Source: Gonatopus flavifemur (Eukaryota > Arthropoda > Insecta > Hymenoptera > Dryinidae). Taken from it: a stretch of DNA of 64,000 nt. The DNA lies in assembly GCA_018340375.1 (NCBI GenBank), contig JAFFJZ010000003.1, positions 49,445,006 through 49,509,005 on the forward strand. Direction: 5' to 3'. The translations under genes were made by a program, and so were the position numbers. The notes below the pieces were generated by a model. It had not been told where the DNA came from, did no database searches, and saw only the letters and a list, made by a program, of their open reading frames with translations. Of this stretch, positions 23,278-36,600 are shown piece by piece (within the stretch, counting starts at the first letter, position 1; each line of letters starts with the position of its first letter).

Positions 23278-24381
23278 TACTGATCATGGGTCTCCCCTGG
23301 TCGATTTTTTCCCCAGAAAACTATTAGATCGTTTCAACCGTTTTATGTCATTAATATTCAATTGATGAATTGGTCATTGATATTCAATTGATATTTGATC
23401 TTTGGATAAAAAAATTCAGAATAAATCAGAGAAGTCGGCTCTGGTCTTAAAATAATTGTACACAGGTTATATTTGTTATGATATCAAAAAACTGAGTAGA
23501 GGTTTCTAATTGCCTAATGATGAAATTTCGTTCTAATTAATTATAAATGATTTAGTTGAACAACAAACAGACCAGACCCGGATTGTTTGAATAATTCTGG
23601 ATCTTTTGATCTAAAGTTTCATATATTTAATTGAATATTAATCATGTATTTAATTGAATATTATAATGACGAAAAACGATTGAAACGATCTAGTAGTTTT
23701 CTAATGGAAAAATTGACCAGAGCACTCCCTCAAAAACTGATTTGAATTCTTTCTTTTCTATTATAGAAATCTTTTGATTACATAAATAGATTTTTGTGAA
23801 CAGATTCTCTAAGATATCAGACATATTTAAAATTCAAGAAATATGTTACTTGTATTGAATAATTTAATTTCAAATGTTTTTAAAGTTGGTTGAAATTTTC
23901 AGAGCACCACTTAACTGTTGTGACCATTCTATTTTGTATTCTATGAAGTTTTAGAAAAGAAATATAAGTAACAAAAAATTAGTGACTTTTAAAACTCTAA
24001 AGATTGTTTTATAATAATCAATAAAATCATAGTTATTATATTTTCGCAAATTACCTTATTGTGTGTAATATATTTTTAAAAATAAAAAAAGCATCAATTC
24101 AAATATACTTTGTCTGGGAATTTCATTGATCCCTGTATTTTATGTTGAATAAAACATTATGTCTAATTAATTGCACTTGGAAAATGATTGTTAAATGAAT
24201 TCAAATATTAAAAAAGTGTTCATTAATAGTTTTTTTCTTAATGTCCCTGGTTTATTGCCACATTATCTTCTCAGTCGTAAGTAGAAAAAGACAGGAATTA
24301 GATGAGGCAGATCAATTCAATGAACAACAGGGTGACAGGTTGCAGGCAGTTGCAGGTTGGCACATGTGAACACTGTTCAAT
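23278..24381. other. AT-rich intergenic DNA and presumed SRP72 promoter
   Basis: I see no gene. Just upstream of the SRP72 start, a more GC-balanced stretch (GGTGACAGGTTGCAGGCAGT, about 24320-24345) may be the 5' UTR. An imperfect inverted repeat around 23280-23720 pairs CGTTTCAACC/CGATTGAAACG and TATTCAATTGAT motifs. No TATA box is convincing in such AT-rich DNA. Confidence 0.35.
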
Positions 24382-27300
24382 ATGGCTGCCACTAAAGAAA
24401 GTAATCTTTCTTCACTATATGCAGAATTAAATAAATTAGGCCAAAATGGGGATTATGAAAGAGCTTTGAAAACTGCTAATAGAAGTGAGTATTGATTGGA
24501 TTTTATTGTGAATGTATAATTATATTTTTGATAATTAAATTTCAACGTAACATAACCTATATATCAATGGCAGTAGAACATTAACAATTGGTTTTGAATT
24601 TCCAATTTATATGAATTTCCATAAATTTCAGATTTTCACCACTTTTCAAAAACATGTCTGATAGGATTTTAGACAAAATCACAAAGCGAATGGAAGTGAA
24701 TGGTTTACTTTTCTTCTAAACTTATTCAATTTATGTCACAATTGCTTCTGTTCATTCAGTTTTCTTGTAGCTTTTTTGGCCTAAGATGTTTACACTAATT
24801 TTCTGTGATCTACATCAATTCATTACTCTGAAACGATTAGAAATTCAATGGAAATAATGAATTTTAAGATGGTATTAGTACTGTGACGCTAGCCAAGTCG
24901 TTTATAATGAATTATTCAAAAATAAATCAATCAACTTATTGCTGCGTACAGAGCAATATTTTAATTACATCAATTGCCTCATTTTTTAATGATTTGTCAG
25001 AAAACATTTGGCTAGCGTGATAGTGCTGTATTTCCTTTAAATGATTGATGAATAATCTGTTGTATGATATGTAATAAGATGTATTTATATTTATTCTTTA
25101 GTTCTAGGAATCTCTCAGGATGAAGAAGCAGCATTTCAGTGCAAAATCATTTGTTACATACAATTATCTAAATTCAATGAAGCCCTCCAATTCATTACAA
25201 AAAATCAAAAATTTGCAGGGTGAGTTGAGAATAGATTTATTATAGTTGTTCATTCACGATCGAATCGGAAACACCTTGAATTTTTGGGTATTGAGCCTGA
25301 AGCCTTTTCTTAAAAGGGACATTAGCAAATACAACACTAGTCAAACTGGGTTTATTTGTTTTTTCAAATTATTTGGAAGGAGCCTTATAAAATAGAGTAA
25401 TTCTGATTCAGGGGTCTATGTTTTCTTGTTGAAAAAATTCGGATGGGGGCCAAATTAACGAAAAACCAAATCAACGAAATCATTAGTTGAAAAGAATAGG
25501 ATATCATACTCTCTCTTTTCAAACAATGGTTTCGTTGATTTGGCCCCCATCCAAAAATTCATTATTATATTTCTAAATCTAATTGAATTTTATGCTTATT
25601 GAATCTTGCCAAATTCCATATAATTTAAGTTGAATGGATTTTATGGCTTTCTCTTACCAGACTGGCACATAGGCCAAGTATGTAAAAATATTTTATCTCA
25701 TCTAAGCCCAACTTTTTCTATACCACCAGCACTATGACAGTGTAAGTCCCCTTCAGGTTGAGAGGATTCTAGCAGCATGGCAGCAGCCAAATCATTCATG
25801 ACAAATACGGGCAACCGTTTCAATTTAATGTTAGTTTCTCATAAACGATTTGGCTTCTGCCACACCGCTTGTATTCTCTTAATGTAAAAAATGTGCATGA
25901 AACTCAATTTGTACACATATTTGAAAATACCTTCCAGCAAAAACATTAAAATTTATCGAAAAATTTCTTATAGTACTGAGCATGGTAAAAATAAAGCAGA
26001 ATTTTCTCACAGGTTACTTATTTTTATTGCTCAAGTTTTAAAAATTGAAAAGAAACAGTTTGACCACAGGTCCAACAGCAGTATTGTTTTAAGAAAAAGT
26101 GAAATTCATTCCTGAAATCATTAAAAATATTAAATTTATGTTTTCAAGTTTATATTGAAAATGTTATATGTTTCTATCTAAATTTGGAACCAATGTAGTA
26201 ATATATTCCTTTCTTTCAATTCTTACGTTCTCAGAAACTAACGTAATTATAGTATAATTTTTTTAAATTCAATATTACGTTCTCAGAACTCTGGAATTTG
26301 AAAAAGCATACTGTTTATATCGGATGAATCAAGTATCTGAAGCACTAAAAGTGATTGAAAACATTCCATATCCATCTTTGGAGATCAAAGAGCTTAAAGC
26401 TCAAATCTTATATCGTCTCGAAAAATACGAAGATTGTTTTTTAGTGTATAGAGATATCATTAAAAATTCTAATGACGAATATGAAGATGAAAGAGAAACT
26501 AATCTTGCAGCTGTGCTCGTGAACTTGGCAATTGAAGGATTTGTAAGTTAGAGTTTATCAATGTTGACAAAAAAAATGATTTTAAAGAATGAAAAATTAT
26601 TTTCTTTTAATTCTTAAATATATTTTGCAGAACGTGGAAGTTCCATTATTGAGAGAGCATACGTATGAACTGTTGTATAATGCTGCTTGTCGTTTGGTGG
26701 CACAAGGTAGTAAAGGAGATAGAGCACTCTTGATTGATGCAGAAAAAAAATTGAGGGTTGCTGAAAAAATGTGCAGAGAAGGTTTGGAGGAAGATGGTGT
26801 TGGAGAAGAAGAAATAGAGGAAGAGCTTGGAATTATTAGAGTGCAGTTGGGATATTGTTTACAATTACAGGGACGTGAGAAAGAAGCTCAAACACGATAC
26901 ATGAGTGCTCTAAAAACTAAACCTGATGATATAGCTTTAGTAGCGGTAGCTAACAACAATCTCGTCACCATTAATAAAGATCAAAACGTATTTGACAGCA
27001 AAAAACGAATGAAGAGTGCCACTCATGACAACTTAGAGCACAAATTGACTTCAAGACAAAGAAGAACTATAGCTTGTAATCAATGTTTGCTCGCATTATA
27101 TACTGATCAAGTAAGGTTCATACAAATATGTATGTAATTGACAGTAAACTCTATATACGTACTGGAATGAGCATGGCAATACAATCGCGTGTAGGGAGAG
27201 AGAGAGAGAGAAAGAGGGAGGGAGGGCATTAGAGGAAGACAACGGTATCTATTGAACGAACATACATTTGCACCTGTTCGAGTTTCTTTCTCGTTATTTT

Positions 27301-29046
27301 GATTCAACAGACAAGGACACATTCACACCCGTTCGTATCTCTCTCTTTGTCCACTCGATTGTATTGTTGCACTCATTCTGGTATATATAGTTAACTGGTA
27401 AGACTGGTGTCACTGGTTGAGTGTTTGAATGGTTTGAGATCCTGTTACTTATCACTCAAGTTTCAATTTTTGACAATAAGAAGTCTCGAGCATACTCAAA
27501 GTTTAACATGAAAATGATAGAGATAGGGTGTCTATCGCCTGGAAATTCTATGCATCTCATTGGTTATTCTATTTAATGCAAATTTGCGGTTGGTTGATTT
27601 CGTTCGAATTTTCATGCAATAGACATCCTGGAGATGGACATCCAAAGGGAAAAAATGCGTAGATTTTTTCAATTTGCTTTTAGAAAAGATTTTATAAGTA
27701 TTGAATTTTTAGGGAGAACAGTGTCAACAACTTTGTAATAAACTAGCAAATGATTATCCAGCATTGGCAGCAAATGCAACGCTCATAAAAGCTGTTCAGC
27801 TTAGTAAAGATGGCAAAGCGAAAGAAGCAACCGAACTATTAGCTCAATGTGCAATCGGAGATGATGAATTACCTATGAAATTGGCTTGTGTACAATTACT
27901 TCTGAATCAAGATGAAAAAGAAGAGGCGATTCGCATTTTGGAAAATTTAAATGAGAGAGACAGGTCGTTACCAGGAATAGTTAGTACTCTGGTGACTTTA
28001 CATACGGCTAACAATAATCGTGAAAAAGCATCTGCAGCTTTCAGAAATGCCGTTGAATATTATAAAAGAAACAAAGTATGTTTAAAAATATTCAGAATGT
28101 ACACATTAATCATGTATTCTAATTATTACAAATGTTTAGGATGCGTCAAATAACATGAGCGATTTATGGCGCCAAGCAGCTGATTTTCATTTACGTACCG
28201 GAGATGTTGAAATTGCTGCTGATATTTTACAACAATTGGTGGACGCTTCACCGTCAGATACTAAAACTTTGGCTCAATTGGTTGTAGCATACTCTGAATT
28301 TTCTCCTGGCAAAGCTCAATCATTATCTAAAAGACTACCTCCGTTATACGATCTTGCCGAAACTACGGACATTGATGCCTTGGAAAGTAGTAATTGGATT
28401 ATTGGTACTAAAGTAGTTAGAAAGAAAGTCGAACCTTCACCAGGGTAAAACATATTTTAGTTTTAAAACGAATTTTATGTCGTAAGGAGAAACTAACGTC
28501 GATATAACACATCTTACCTTACGATTGCGCCTCTTCATATCCTATGATGCTAGTTACCGACGCTAGTATCCCCTCAAAAGTAGGTTTTGATATTTCATGA
28601 GATGAATTTTCATTTCAGTCAACCACCAGTAGACCTGACTCAGAAAAAACGTAAAAAACGTAAGCGTAAGGGTAAATTGCCCAAGAATTATGATCCAAAC
28701 GTTCCTCCAGATCCAGAAAGATGGTTACCGAGACACGAACGCAGTGGATATAGAAAGAAACGTGACAGAAGAAATCGGGATACAGCTATGAAAGGAACTC
28801 AAGGAGCTGCTACAGCAGCCAGTGACTTATAGTGAGTCTAATGATTTTAATTTTAGCTCCCTGTATACAAAATTTTTAATTCCATGAAAATAATTATTTT
28901 TATATTTCAGCGATATTACAAAAATGCCTGTGAATGCAAAACCTTCTCCAAATCCTCGCCAAAGTCCTGCAGTTGAAACATCGGGACCAAGACAACAACA
29001 ACGTAAAGTGCAACAAAAAAAGAAAAAGAAAGGCGGAAAATGGTAG
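24382..29046 (+). CDS. SRP72: Signal recognition particle subunit SRP72
   Basis: Eight exons join in frame: 24382-24484, 25102-25219, 26287-26542, 26631-27110, 27713-28075, 28140-28444, 28619-28831 and 28911-29046. The product is about 657 aa, close to the usual 660-670. The start, MAATKESNLSSLYAELNKLG, leads into TPR repeats that cover roughly residues 10-520 (for example KYEDCFLVYRDIIKN and REKEAQTRYMSALKT). The C-terminal tail carries the SRP72 RNA-binding motif, with a KKRKKRKRKGKLPKNYDPN block then PPDPERWLPRHERSGYR, followed by a lysine-rich end. SRP72 pairs with SRP68 on 7SL RNA in the cytosolic particle that delivers ribosomes to the ER. Introns 2 and 6 carry MITEs. All splice borders are GT/AG and no lesion is seen, so it should be functional. 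Confidence 0.96.
24874..25034. repeat. Diverged foldback MITE in SRP72 intron 1
   Basis: Segments GTGACGCTAGCCAAGTCGTTT and AAACATTTGGCTAGCGTGA are inverted around a loop of about 110 bp. The outer block GATGGTATTAGTACTGTG is a weak relative of the GGATACTAGCG ends. Confidence 0.5.
25441..25553. mobile_element. GGATGGGGGCCAAAT-ended MITE (copy 1, SRP72 intron 2)
   Basis: Ends GGATGGGGGCCAAATTAACG and CGTTGATTTGGCCCCCATCC. The interior includes two further CAACGAAA motifs in opposite orientations. A homologous copy is at 62477-62598. Confidence 0.75.
25758..25885. mobile_element. GGATTCTAGCAG-ended MITE (SRP72 intron 2)
   Basis: Ends GAGAGGATTCTAGCAGCATGG and CCACACCGCTTGTATTCTC are diverged relatives of the GGATACTAGCG family. 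The stem GGCAGCAGCCAAATCATT pairs with AACGATTTGGCTTCTGCC. Confidence 0.55.
28481..28578. mobile_element. GATACTAGCG-family MITE in SRP72 intron 6
   Basis: The right end CGACGCTAGTATCCCCTC is canonical; the left end (AAGGAGAAACTAACGTCG) is diverged. It occupies most of the 174-bp intron between exons 6 and 7, so the intron length here is largely due to the element. Confidence 0.55.
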
Positions 29047-30623
29047 AATTCGCTATTATTTTGTACAAAAGAATTTTTCAGTGTCAATAATCTGACATAA
29101 TTTGTATGATCCTTTTTAAGGAATTTTTTGGATTCTTGAAAATAATCCTGCATAAGATATTGTTAATTTTATTTATCATGTAATTCAATTTATAAGGATT
29201 GAATTCTCATATTTTTGTTCGTTATAATTTTTCATTGATGAGAAATTCTAAATAAATACAGAAGAATCTATAGTACATAAAATATCTTTTATTATTTCTC
29301 GTTCATCTTCTATGACAAAATAATTTGTCATTTTATAACTGCAACTTAACATGTAATATATTTCACACATTTTATGTATACGTAGACTAGCATTTGTGAA
29401 TACATATTTTTATTTCATTTCGGTAACGAATGTATATAAAAATACAATATTTTTCATTGGGTATCATTTTTTAATAAACTAATATATGATTGTGCGTTGA
29501 ACATTGAACATTTTTATACAATTCACATAAACTGCACAATTCACAACTAATTTGTCATTCACAGAGATAATCAAACTCTTATATGATCGGTATCTTCATA
29601 TGAAAGCATGAAATTATATTTGCAAAAAGTCGACATATTTTACACCTTATGATACAGTAAATTCTGGTTTACAGTTGACAACCAACATTCATTGACAAAA
29701 GTTAGTTTTCCTTAAATATGCATGTACTCAGATGGACATGTCAGTTTCAGAATTTTGTTCAATTCTTATAGTTTGATTTACTCTGGAAATGAAACTGTTC
29801 CTGTTCACTTTTTTATAATGCCACGTATTGTAAGTATAAATATCTGTAAAATCATAAACATTCCTGAAGACACAATGTTATATTTATATCACTGCAGTAA
29901 ATCGATGTGTATGTGAAAATTCTCTTATTACTTTCTATATATTCTTATTAAACTTATTGTCTTCTTACTAAATTGCACAATAGAATATAGTTTTTTTTCA
30001 TATAAATGTACAATTGTTCATATAAGAAATTCGAATTTTTTCATCGGTAATACTTTCGATACTACTGTCTACACTATGGGGTGTAAATTTTCCCGTTTAA
30101 TATTTTGATTATAACAAAAAGTAACGTGTAATTCAAACAGAATTTAATAATACGGAAATCTTCAACTATTCTTTCTTATTGTGATATGCATATGATAAGT
30201 AGATACTATAAGGATTTTCAACACTTGTTATGTATATTATAATACTATTTTCATTTTCTATTATCCATTTTGGAAGAAAGGGTGAATAACGTTTCAACTT
30301 TTAACAGTGGTTGAAAATCTTTACGGTAATTCAATAAACTTTTACACTGTGGTTTGCAGCATAATTAACAACAACCCGTATTAGAAACAGGAATAATGTT
30401 CAGTTTCTCTCCCGCTACAACTCATCTTTTCTCAGATGTTCCCCAAAAATCAGTCAATGATTAAAAATCGTTCATGATGAAAATAGCAGAATGAGACAAC
30501 AACGTTTGAGTGTGAGTGTGTGTACATATATATATATATATATACATATCAGCTTTGTATAGTATACTCCGTGTTGTAAATCAAACTACAAAACAAATAT
30601 GGTTTGCGTAGTAAATGATTAAA
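29047..30623. other. Convergent 3' ends of SRP72 and R3HCC1L-like gene
   Basis: AT-rich DNA between two tail-to-tail genes. AATAAATACA near 29250 is a plausible poly(A) signal for SRP72. A (TA)n run lies at 30528-30545. No ORF of note is present and most of the stretch is probably UTR. Confidence 0.5.
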
Positions 30624-33600
30624 CTACTTTTCAGGAATAATTCCTTCCCAGGCATCTTCTCTCTGTTTATTTGCCAATCTTTTCTTTTCTGTAACGATAA
30701 AAGATTTGAATGAACTCATGTTTGCCGGCTGTCATCAACTTAATACATAAATATGTTGTAGAGATATGAACCTTTTGCTTCGCGTAATATATTCTTTTCA
30801 CGCTCACGTTCTTGCCTGGCTGTTGCTAATTTTACCCCAAGAGCTCCGGTGACTAACCGCCTGGCTATGGCTGCACAAGTTTCTGGACGAGTACGATAAG
30901 GCTGCAAGAATTCTGCGCTTCTTCGCGCTTTCGTTCTACTCAGCGCCGTGGCTTCGCTGAGTGGTCTGGTTTTAACAAATGGATGGTCGGACGCTAATAC
31001 TTCAGCAGCTTAAAATAAAAAAATTATCATATAATCCTCTGTACGTATATAGTTTTATCGATGTATAAAAATATTCACCTATGAGAGGGCTACTAAAAAC
31101 TCCAAGACAATGCGTGTCATCTACCCATTTCAATTCGAAACCATTACTTTTAAAAGGGCTAAATACAGCTGCAAGATCACTAGTTTTGAACTCAGATGGA
31201 AAATTATAAATTTCTACGACATGCGCAAATTCATCGCTGGATACTTCAATTTGCTTACTGTAAGTCTTGTAATCATTTTTTGGTTGTTCTATCATGACCT
31301 CACCCACTGCTGATGTGAGCTGAAAGGATCGAAAATGATAAATCTCAGTAATACAATACAAGTGATTAATGCAAAATATGACCACCATCTTACCTCTTCG
31401 ATCAATGTGGGATCTAAACAATCTCCGTTATCATTGAATAAACTGTCCCACTCGCATTCATCCCTGTTTATTTTCACAGGCGGAGACGGTGGTCTAGCGG
31501 GTTTACTTTTGGGCCTTTCAACTTTTTTAACTTTTTTTTCAGGTGGTGTCACGGGAACAATTGTAACTTCTTTTACCACTTTTTTTTCTTTTTCAGGATT
31601 ATCCGAAATTATAAGAACATCTGAAACTAGGTTTTGTCTTACTGCACGTTTATTTTTGTTATTCATTATTGTTTTATCATGATTTACGTCACCCTCTTCT
31701 TTTGATTTCTGTTCTTCCATCATGACAGGCGACATCAAAATATCACAAGGTTTCGATTTTTCTATCGAATGATTATTACTAAGAACTTTGCTCTCATTGG
31801 CTTGAAAATCAGTACTTGAGTTCATTTCCATATTAATTAATATTAAAGACTGACGTAGAGATTCGTTCGATTCTTCTCTTTCTGAAAAGAAGTCAGAAGA
31901 TGTTTCAGAGGTACTTGGTTTTTCCGACATTGACATATCTTTCGTTTTCATATCTATTACATCTAATCTCGATATTTCATCTTCCATTTTGGGAACCACA
32001 GAATCCTGTTCCGATAACTTACTATTGATTAATTCAAGGGAACTCGAAAAAATTCTATTCGAGTCTTCAGTAGAATTCAAAACAGAGGATTTATCATAAG
32101 ATTTCTTCAATTGATGAACAATTTCTATATTCTTTCTTTCATTATTCGTACTTCGCTGCTGTGCGGTGCAACATTCTTTTTGTTTTCGTGAATTTAAAGA
32201 TATCGACTGATCTCGAGTAATTCGATCTGCTGTGATGGGAAGAGAATTAGCTTCAGCTCCTAAGCTTCTACGATGTTTAGGTACATAAACCGCGCGATCA
32301 GGTCTTTTCTGTTTGTTGTTTCTAAAGAACAATTATATTACATTAAAAAAATATTATCATGAAATCAGTATTTTTTATTTTCTCACTTACTTGATACAAT
32401 AAGACTCATTATGATTCAACGTTCGTGTGACCAGTGATTCTGATGTAACCTGTCGTTGTTGGTTGGGATTCGCTTTCCTGGCAGCTGGTGGTCGATAAAT
32501 TTCCCTAGCTGGGATTGATTTCACTGAAATATCATCCAACTTTTGTAGTACAGATTTCAAAAGTGGAAATTATTTAATGTGACAATGTATGTCGTTGTCT
32601 CATATATTTTACCACTAAGACAACTTCAAACAACTTGATTCGTATACAGGGTTGAAACTATTTCAGCCACCACTGGCTTTTATTGTGGTTTTAACCAATT
32701 TTGGCCGGCCTGGATTTTTTCTGAATTTTGGGTCTAAAATAGTCAAAATTGGTCAAAAATGTCCACACACAAAAATCGCATCCTGAAAGGTCTTACAGTT
32801 TTCAGACAAATAAAAGAATGAAGGCCACGTGGGAAAAAAACATTTTATAATGAATATTCAAAAAACGTGACTTATCAGTTTAGGGATAAATACGATTGTT
32901 GAAAAATTATGTTAGTGCTAACGCTTGAAGTTAGTATCCCTTGTTAAAGTGTCTGATAGGATATGATAGGAATTATTTCTATCATTTAAGAGTATGTTTT
33001 TGGCGCATATTTTTAACATAGAACTTCAGATATTCAACAACTGAACTATCCGAAATGAATCGCGCATTTTATGAACGAGTACCTATCATATCTTTTGATA
33101 TTTTTAACAAGTCACATTGGGGATGAAATTTAAGTCATTCTATAATATTCTATGCGATTTTTCATAAACCAGGACTATAATTATAACTTATGTGATATCA
33201 GGCTGGTATGATGTTTTATCCGGTTTACCAAAAAATTGTTCTATGGCATTGTATCTGATCAATAATATGTGAAAAATCTCAACAAAATTTTGTATGATCT
33301 CCTATCATAAATCCCTCACAATCTGTGAATGATAACCTGTATGAATAAAAATTCGACGGGTTGTATGACGACGATACATATGATTCTATCATATTCTATA
33401 CGATTTTTCACAAATCCGGGCTATCATAACTTTTGCGATATCAGGTTGTTATGATGTTCTATCCGGTTTACCAGAGAGATGTCCCATGGTATTATTTCTA
33501 AACAAAAGCATCTCCAAAATCTGAACAGAATTTTGTATGATCTTTTATCATAATTTCCTCACAATCTGTGAATAATAACCTATATGAAATCAAAGTCGAG

Positions 33601-36600
33601 ATAACCTGTATGAAATTTATGACGATTCATATGAGAATACAGAACTGAGGTCTATCATAGTGTATAACCCAAGTAACACAAGAACTTCTCAGAGGTGCTA
33701 TGATGATGCAGTGAATGTGAAAAAATGTGCCAATGAGACTATTTTGGATAAATTCGTCAAGATATTCTATGGAGGTGCATAGCATATAATTATTTGAAAC
33801 AGTCTCATTTGGAGGTTCTAAGTGTGTTCGCAGGATTTTCCAAACACGTTCTTAGCATTTTTAACCTCTTGTGTTGCTTGGGAAGGGTCCTTTAGAATCA
33901 ATGATGTTCTATGTGAATTATCAGTCATGTCACTTATCAATATCACCCCGTATGGAAATATTTCACGGAAAAATTTCTGTGAAACCATAATCTCTGAAAA
34001 ACATCGCATTTTCTCTGCAAAAATCTGAAAAACTCTGACAAACTGCAATAATAATCATAAATGGGAACGAAATTGCGCTCTGAAAAAGTTCTGACAAGAC
34101 TAATGAATTTTCAATATTTTTTTGATGACTAAAAAATTTTGAAATTCTATAAATACATTCATGTGCTATATTCAAATATCATATGTGAAAAAGTGTTTGA
34201 AAATATTTTAATTTTTTTTCAATAGTCAAAAAAATGTTAGGAATTCCTCATGATTTCGTTGGAATTTTTTCATGGCGCAATTTTGTTTCTAGTTGTGTGG
34301 AAATAAATGAAAAAAAAAAACTCTGAAAAAATTCCGAAAGAGTCAAACAAGTATGTACAAAATGTCCCATCTTATTAGATGTCCCATTACAATTTCAGAG
34401 ATTCTCAGAGTTTGTCAGAGTTTTTCAGATTTTTGCAAAGAAAATGTGGTGTTTCTAAGAGATTATTCATGGTTTTGCAGAAATTTTTTAGCGAAATATT
34501 TCCATACGAGTCGAAAATCAGTTTGATCATGATGGTGGCAGAGCTGCCAGATGAGCTCCGACACTGAGGGGAAATATACCCCCACCATCACCTCATATAT
34601 GTATGTGTTGTAAGTGTTACTTACCAATACTTACGACTATTATATACATGAAGTGATGGTAGGGGTACATTTCCCCTCAGCGTCTGAGCTCATCTGGCAG
34701 CTCTGGATGGAGGACCTTCAATACACCGAATCGTTTGTGCACCGAATGTTCATTGTACCGAAAACTACAGAATGGTTCGTCTCTTGGTATCTATGAGAAA
34801 CAAGCGATACTATTGGATAAAAAATATTCGGTACAATGAACATTCGGCAGATCTTCCTTAGGGGCTGAAATTTTCGATTCAATCATCTTTCGGTGTATTT
34901 ACCTTTTGGTGGATAACAGGGCTACCAAAATTTCTACTCGTGAAAATCCTCAGAAAAATTTGCGCCATTTTGACCAAAACGCGTCATTTTGCCGCAAAAA
35001 AATGACGCATTTTGCTTAAAATGGAGTAATATTTCCCTAAGAGAAGCGAATATTAGAACAAATGAAACGTAAATACGTTTCAATTTCCGCTTCTTTCGCG
35101 ATTAAATACTGCTTCGGTTACTCTTCCATGTGGTTTCATACGCTAATTTTCACCGGGACTTAACCGTATACAATATCATAGGCCTGATACTCTTTGCGTC
35201 TGCGCGAATGAATTTTATACCTACATCACAAAACTGCATAGGAACGAATTGCGATTAATATGATCGCTTATCATAGCGAAACTACTTCCGCTATATCGCA
35301 AACATTGTCATACGACCTCTTTCCGACGGATATTATTGGAACAACCACCCATTTGGTCTTTCCGTGAAAGCTCATAAAATATGATAGAATCCTATTCTCC
35401 TTAACCATATAGATTATCATACGCCTGATACTGGTAGGGCCCGCGCGGATGAATGTTATACATCACAAAACAACGTAGAAATGAATTGCGACTAATATGA
35501 TAGCTTATCATAGCAAAACTACTTCCGCTATATCGCAAACATTGTCATAGGGCTTATTTATGTCACATATTATAAATTACCACAGCCGTTTGACGCTTAC
35601 GCAGTATCTGATAAATCATGATGGGGTTCAGTACTCCTTTTTCAACACAGAATGTGACTTCAGTTCGGTTTCCTATGCATAACATCATTTCGGATAGACT
35701 GCCTTGTTGATAAATATGATGCACCTTCCAATCTGAGTTATTCTATTTTTTGCATCAACACATATTACAATTGTTTATGTATCAGTAACATTCAATCTCC
35801 TTCATCTCGGGTAACTTATAAGATATGATAGGTCCTATGTATTGTAAATCCGAAGTATTCGTATAAAGTAATATATATAATTGGAATAATAATTGAAGAT
35901 ATGATATATGATATAAGATATGAAAGGCCCTATGTATTGTAAATCTAAAGTATTCGTATAAAGTAATATATATGATTGAATATTATAAACATCCTATCAT
36001 TTGTGCTCCAGTTTATTATAGAACGCATAGAATATCATAGGATGGATAGTAAAAAATAATGATTTTCCTGTCATATCTTATCACACACTTTAAGCAGGGT
36101 AGTCTCACTATAAAAATTATTGCATGATGTAAGAAAAATTTGTAGCATGCACTGAGTGGCACTATGAAAAATGAACAAAAACATTGGGAATTTCGAGCAT
36201 TCACACTAACAATATACTTTAACGATACTTCATGACCCTACTCTCTAAATTGGAAGAAGTGAGATTTCCACTCGAACGGAAAGATAGGTTCCGTTCTGGC
36301 TGCCTAAAGAGTGAAATTCCACTCTTTTGGAGTGAGAATTCACTCTTTAGGCAGCTAGAAGGGAACCTATCTTTTCATTCGAGTGGAATTCTCACTCTTC
36401 CGTATTTAGAGAGTAGACTGATAGTTAGATTTCTAAATATTACGCGGTTAAAAGTAAAATAGGTAAACACATATTTTACTTTTTTTCTAGTTCCATTTTT
36501 TTTATCGGTTAAAACGATGTAAAAACATCTCAAAAATAATTTTCAATAATAACTGTAGTCCAAAAAATTTTTTATATGACCCTCACAGCTAAATTTCTGA

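Noticed and set aside
31110..31682. Plus-strand ORFs over the R3HCC1L exons
   Set aside because: They are shadows of the minus-strand coding exons, which have family motifs and matching splice phases.
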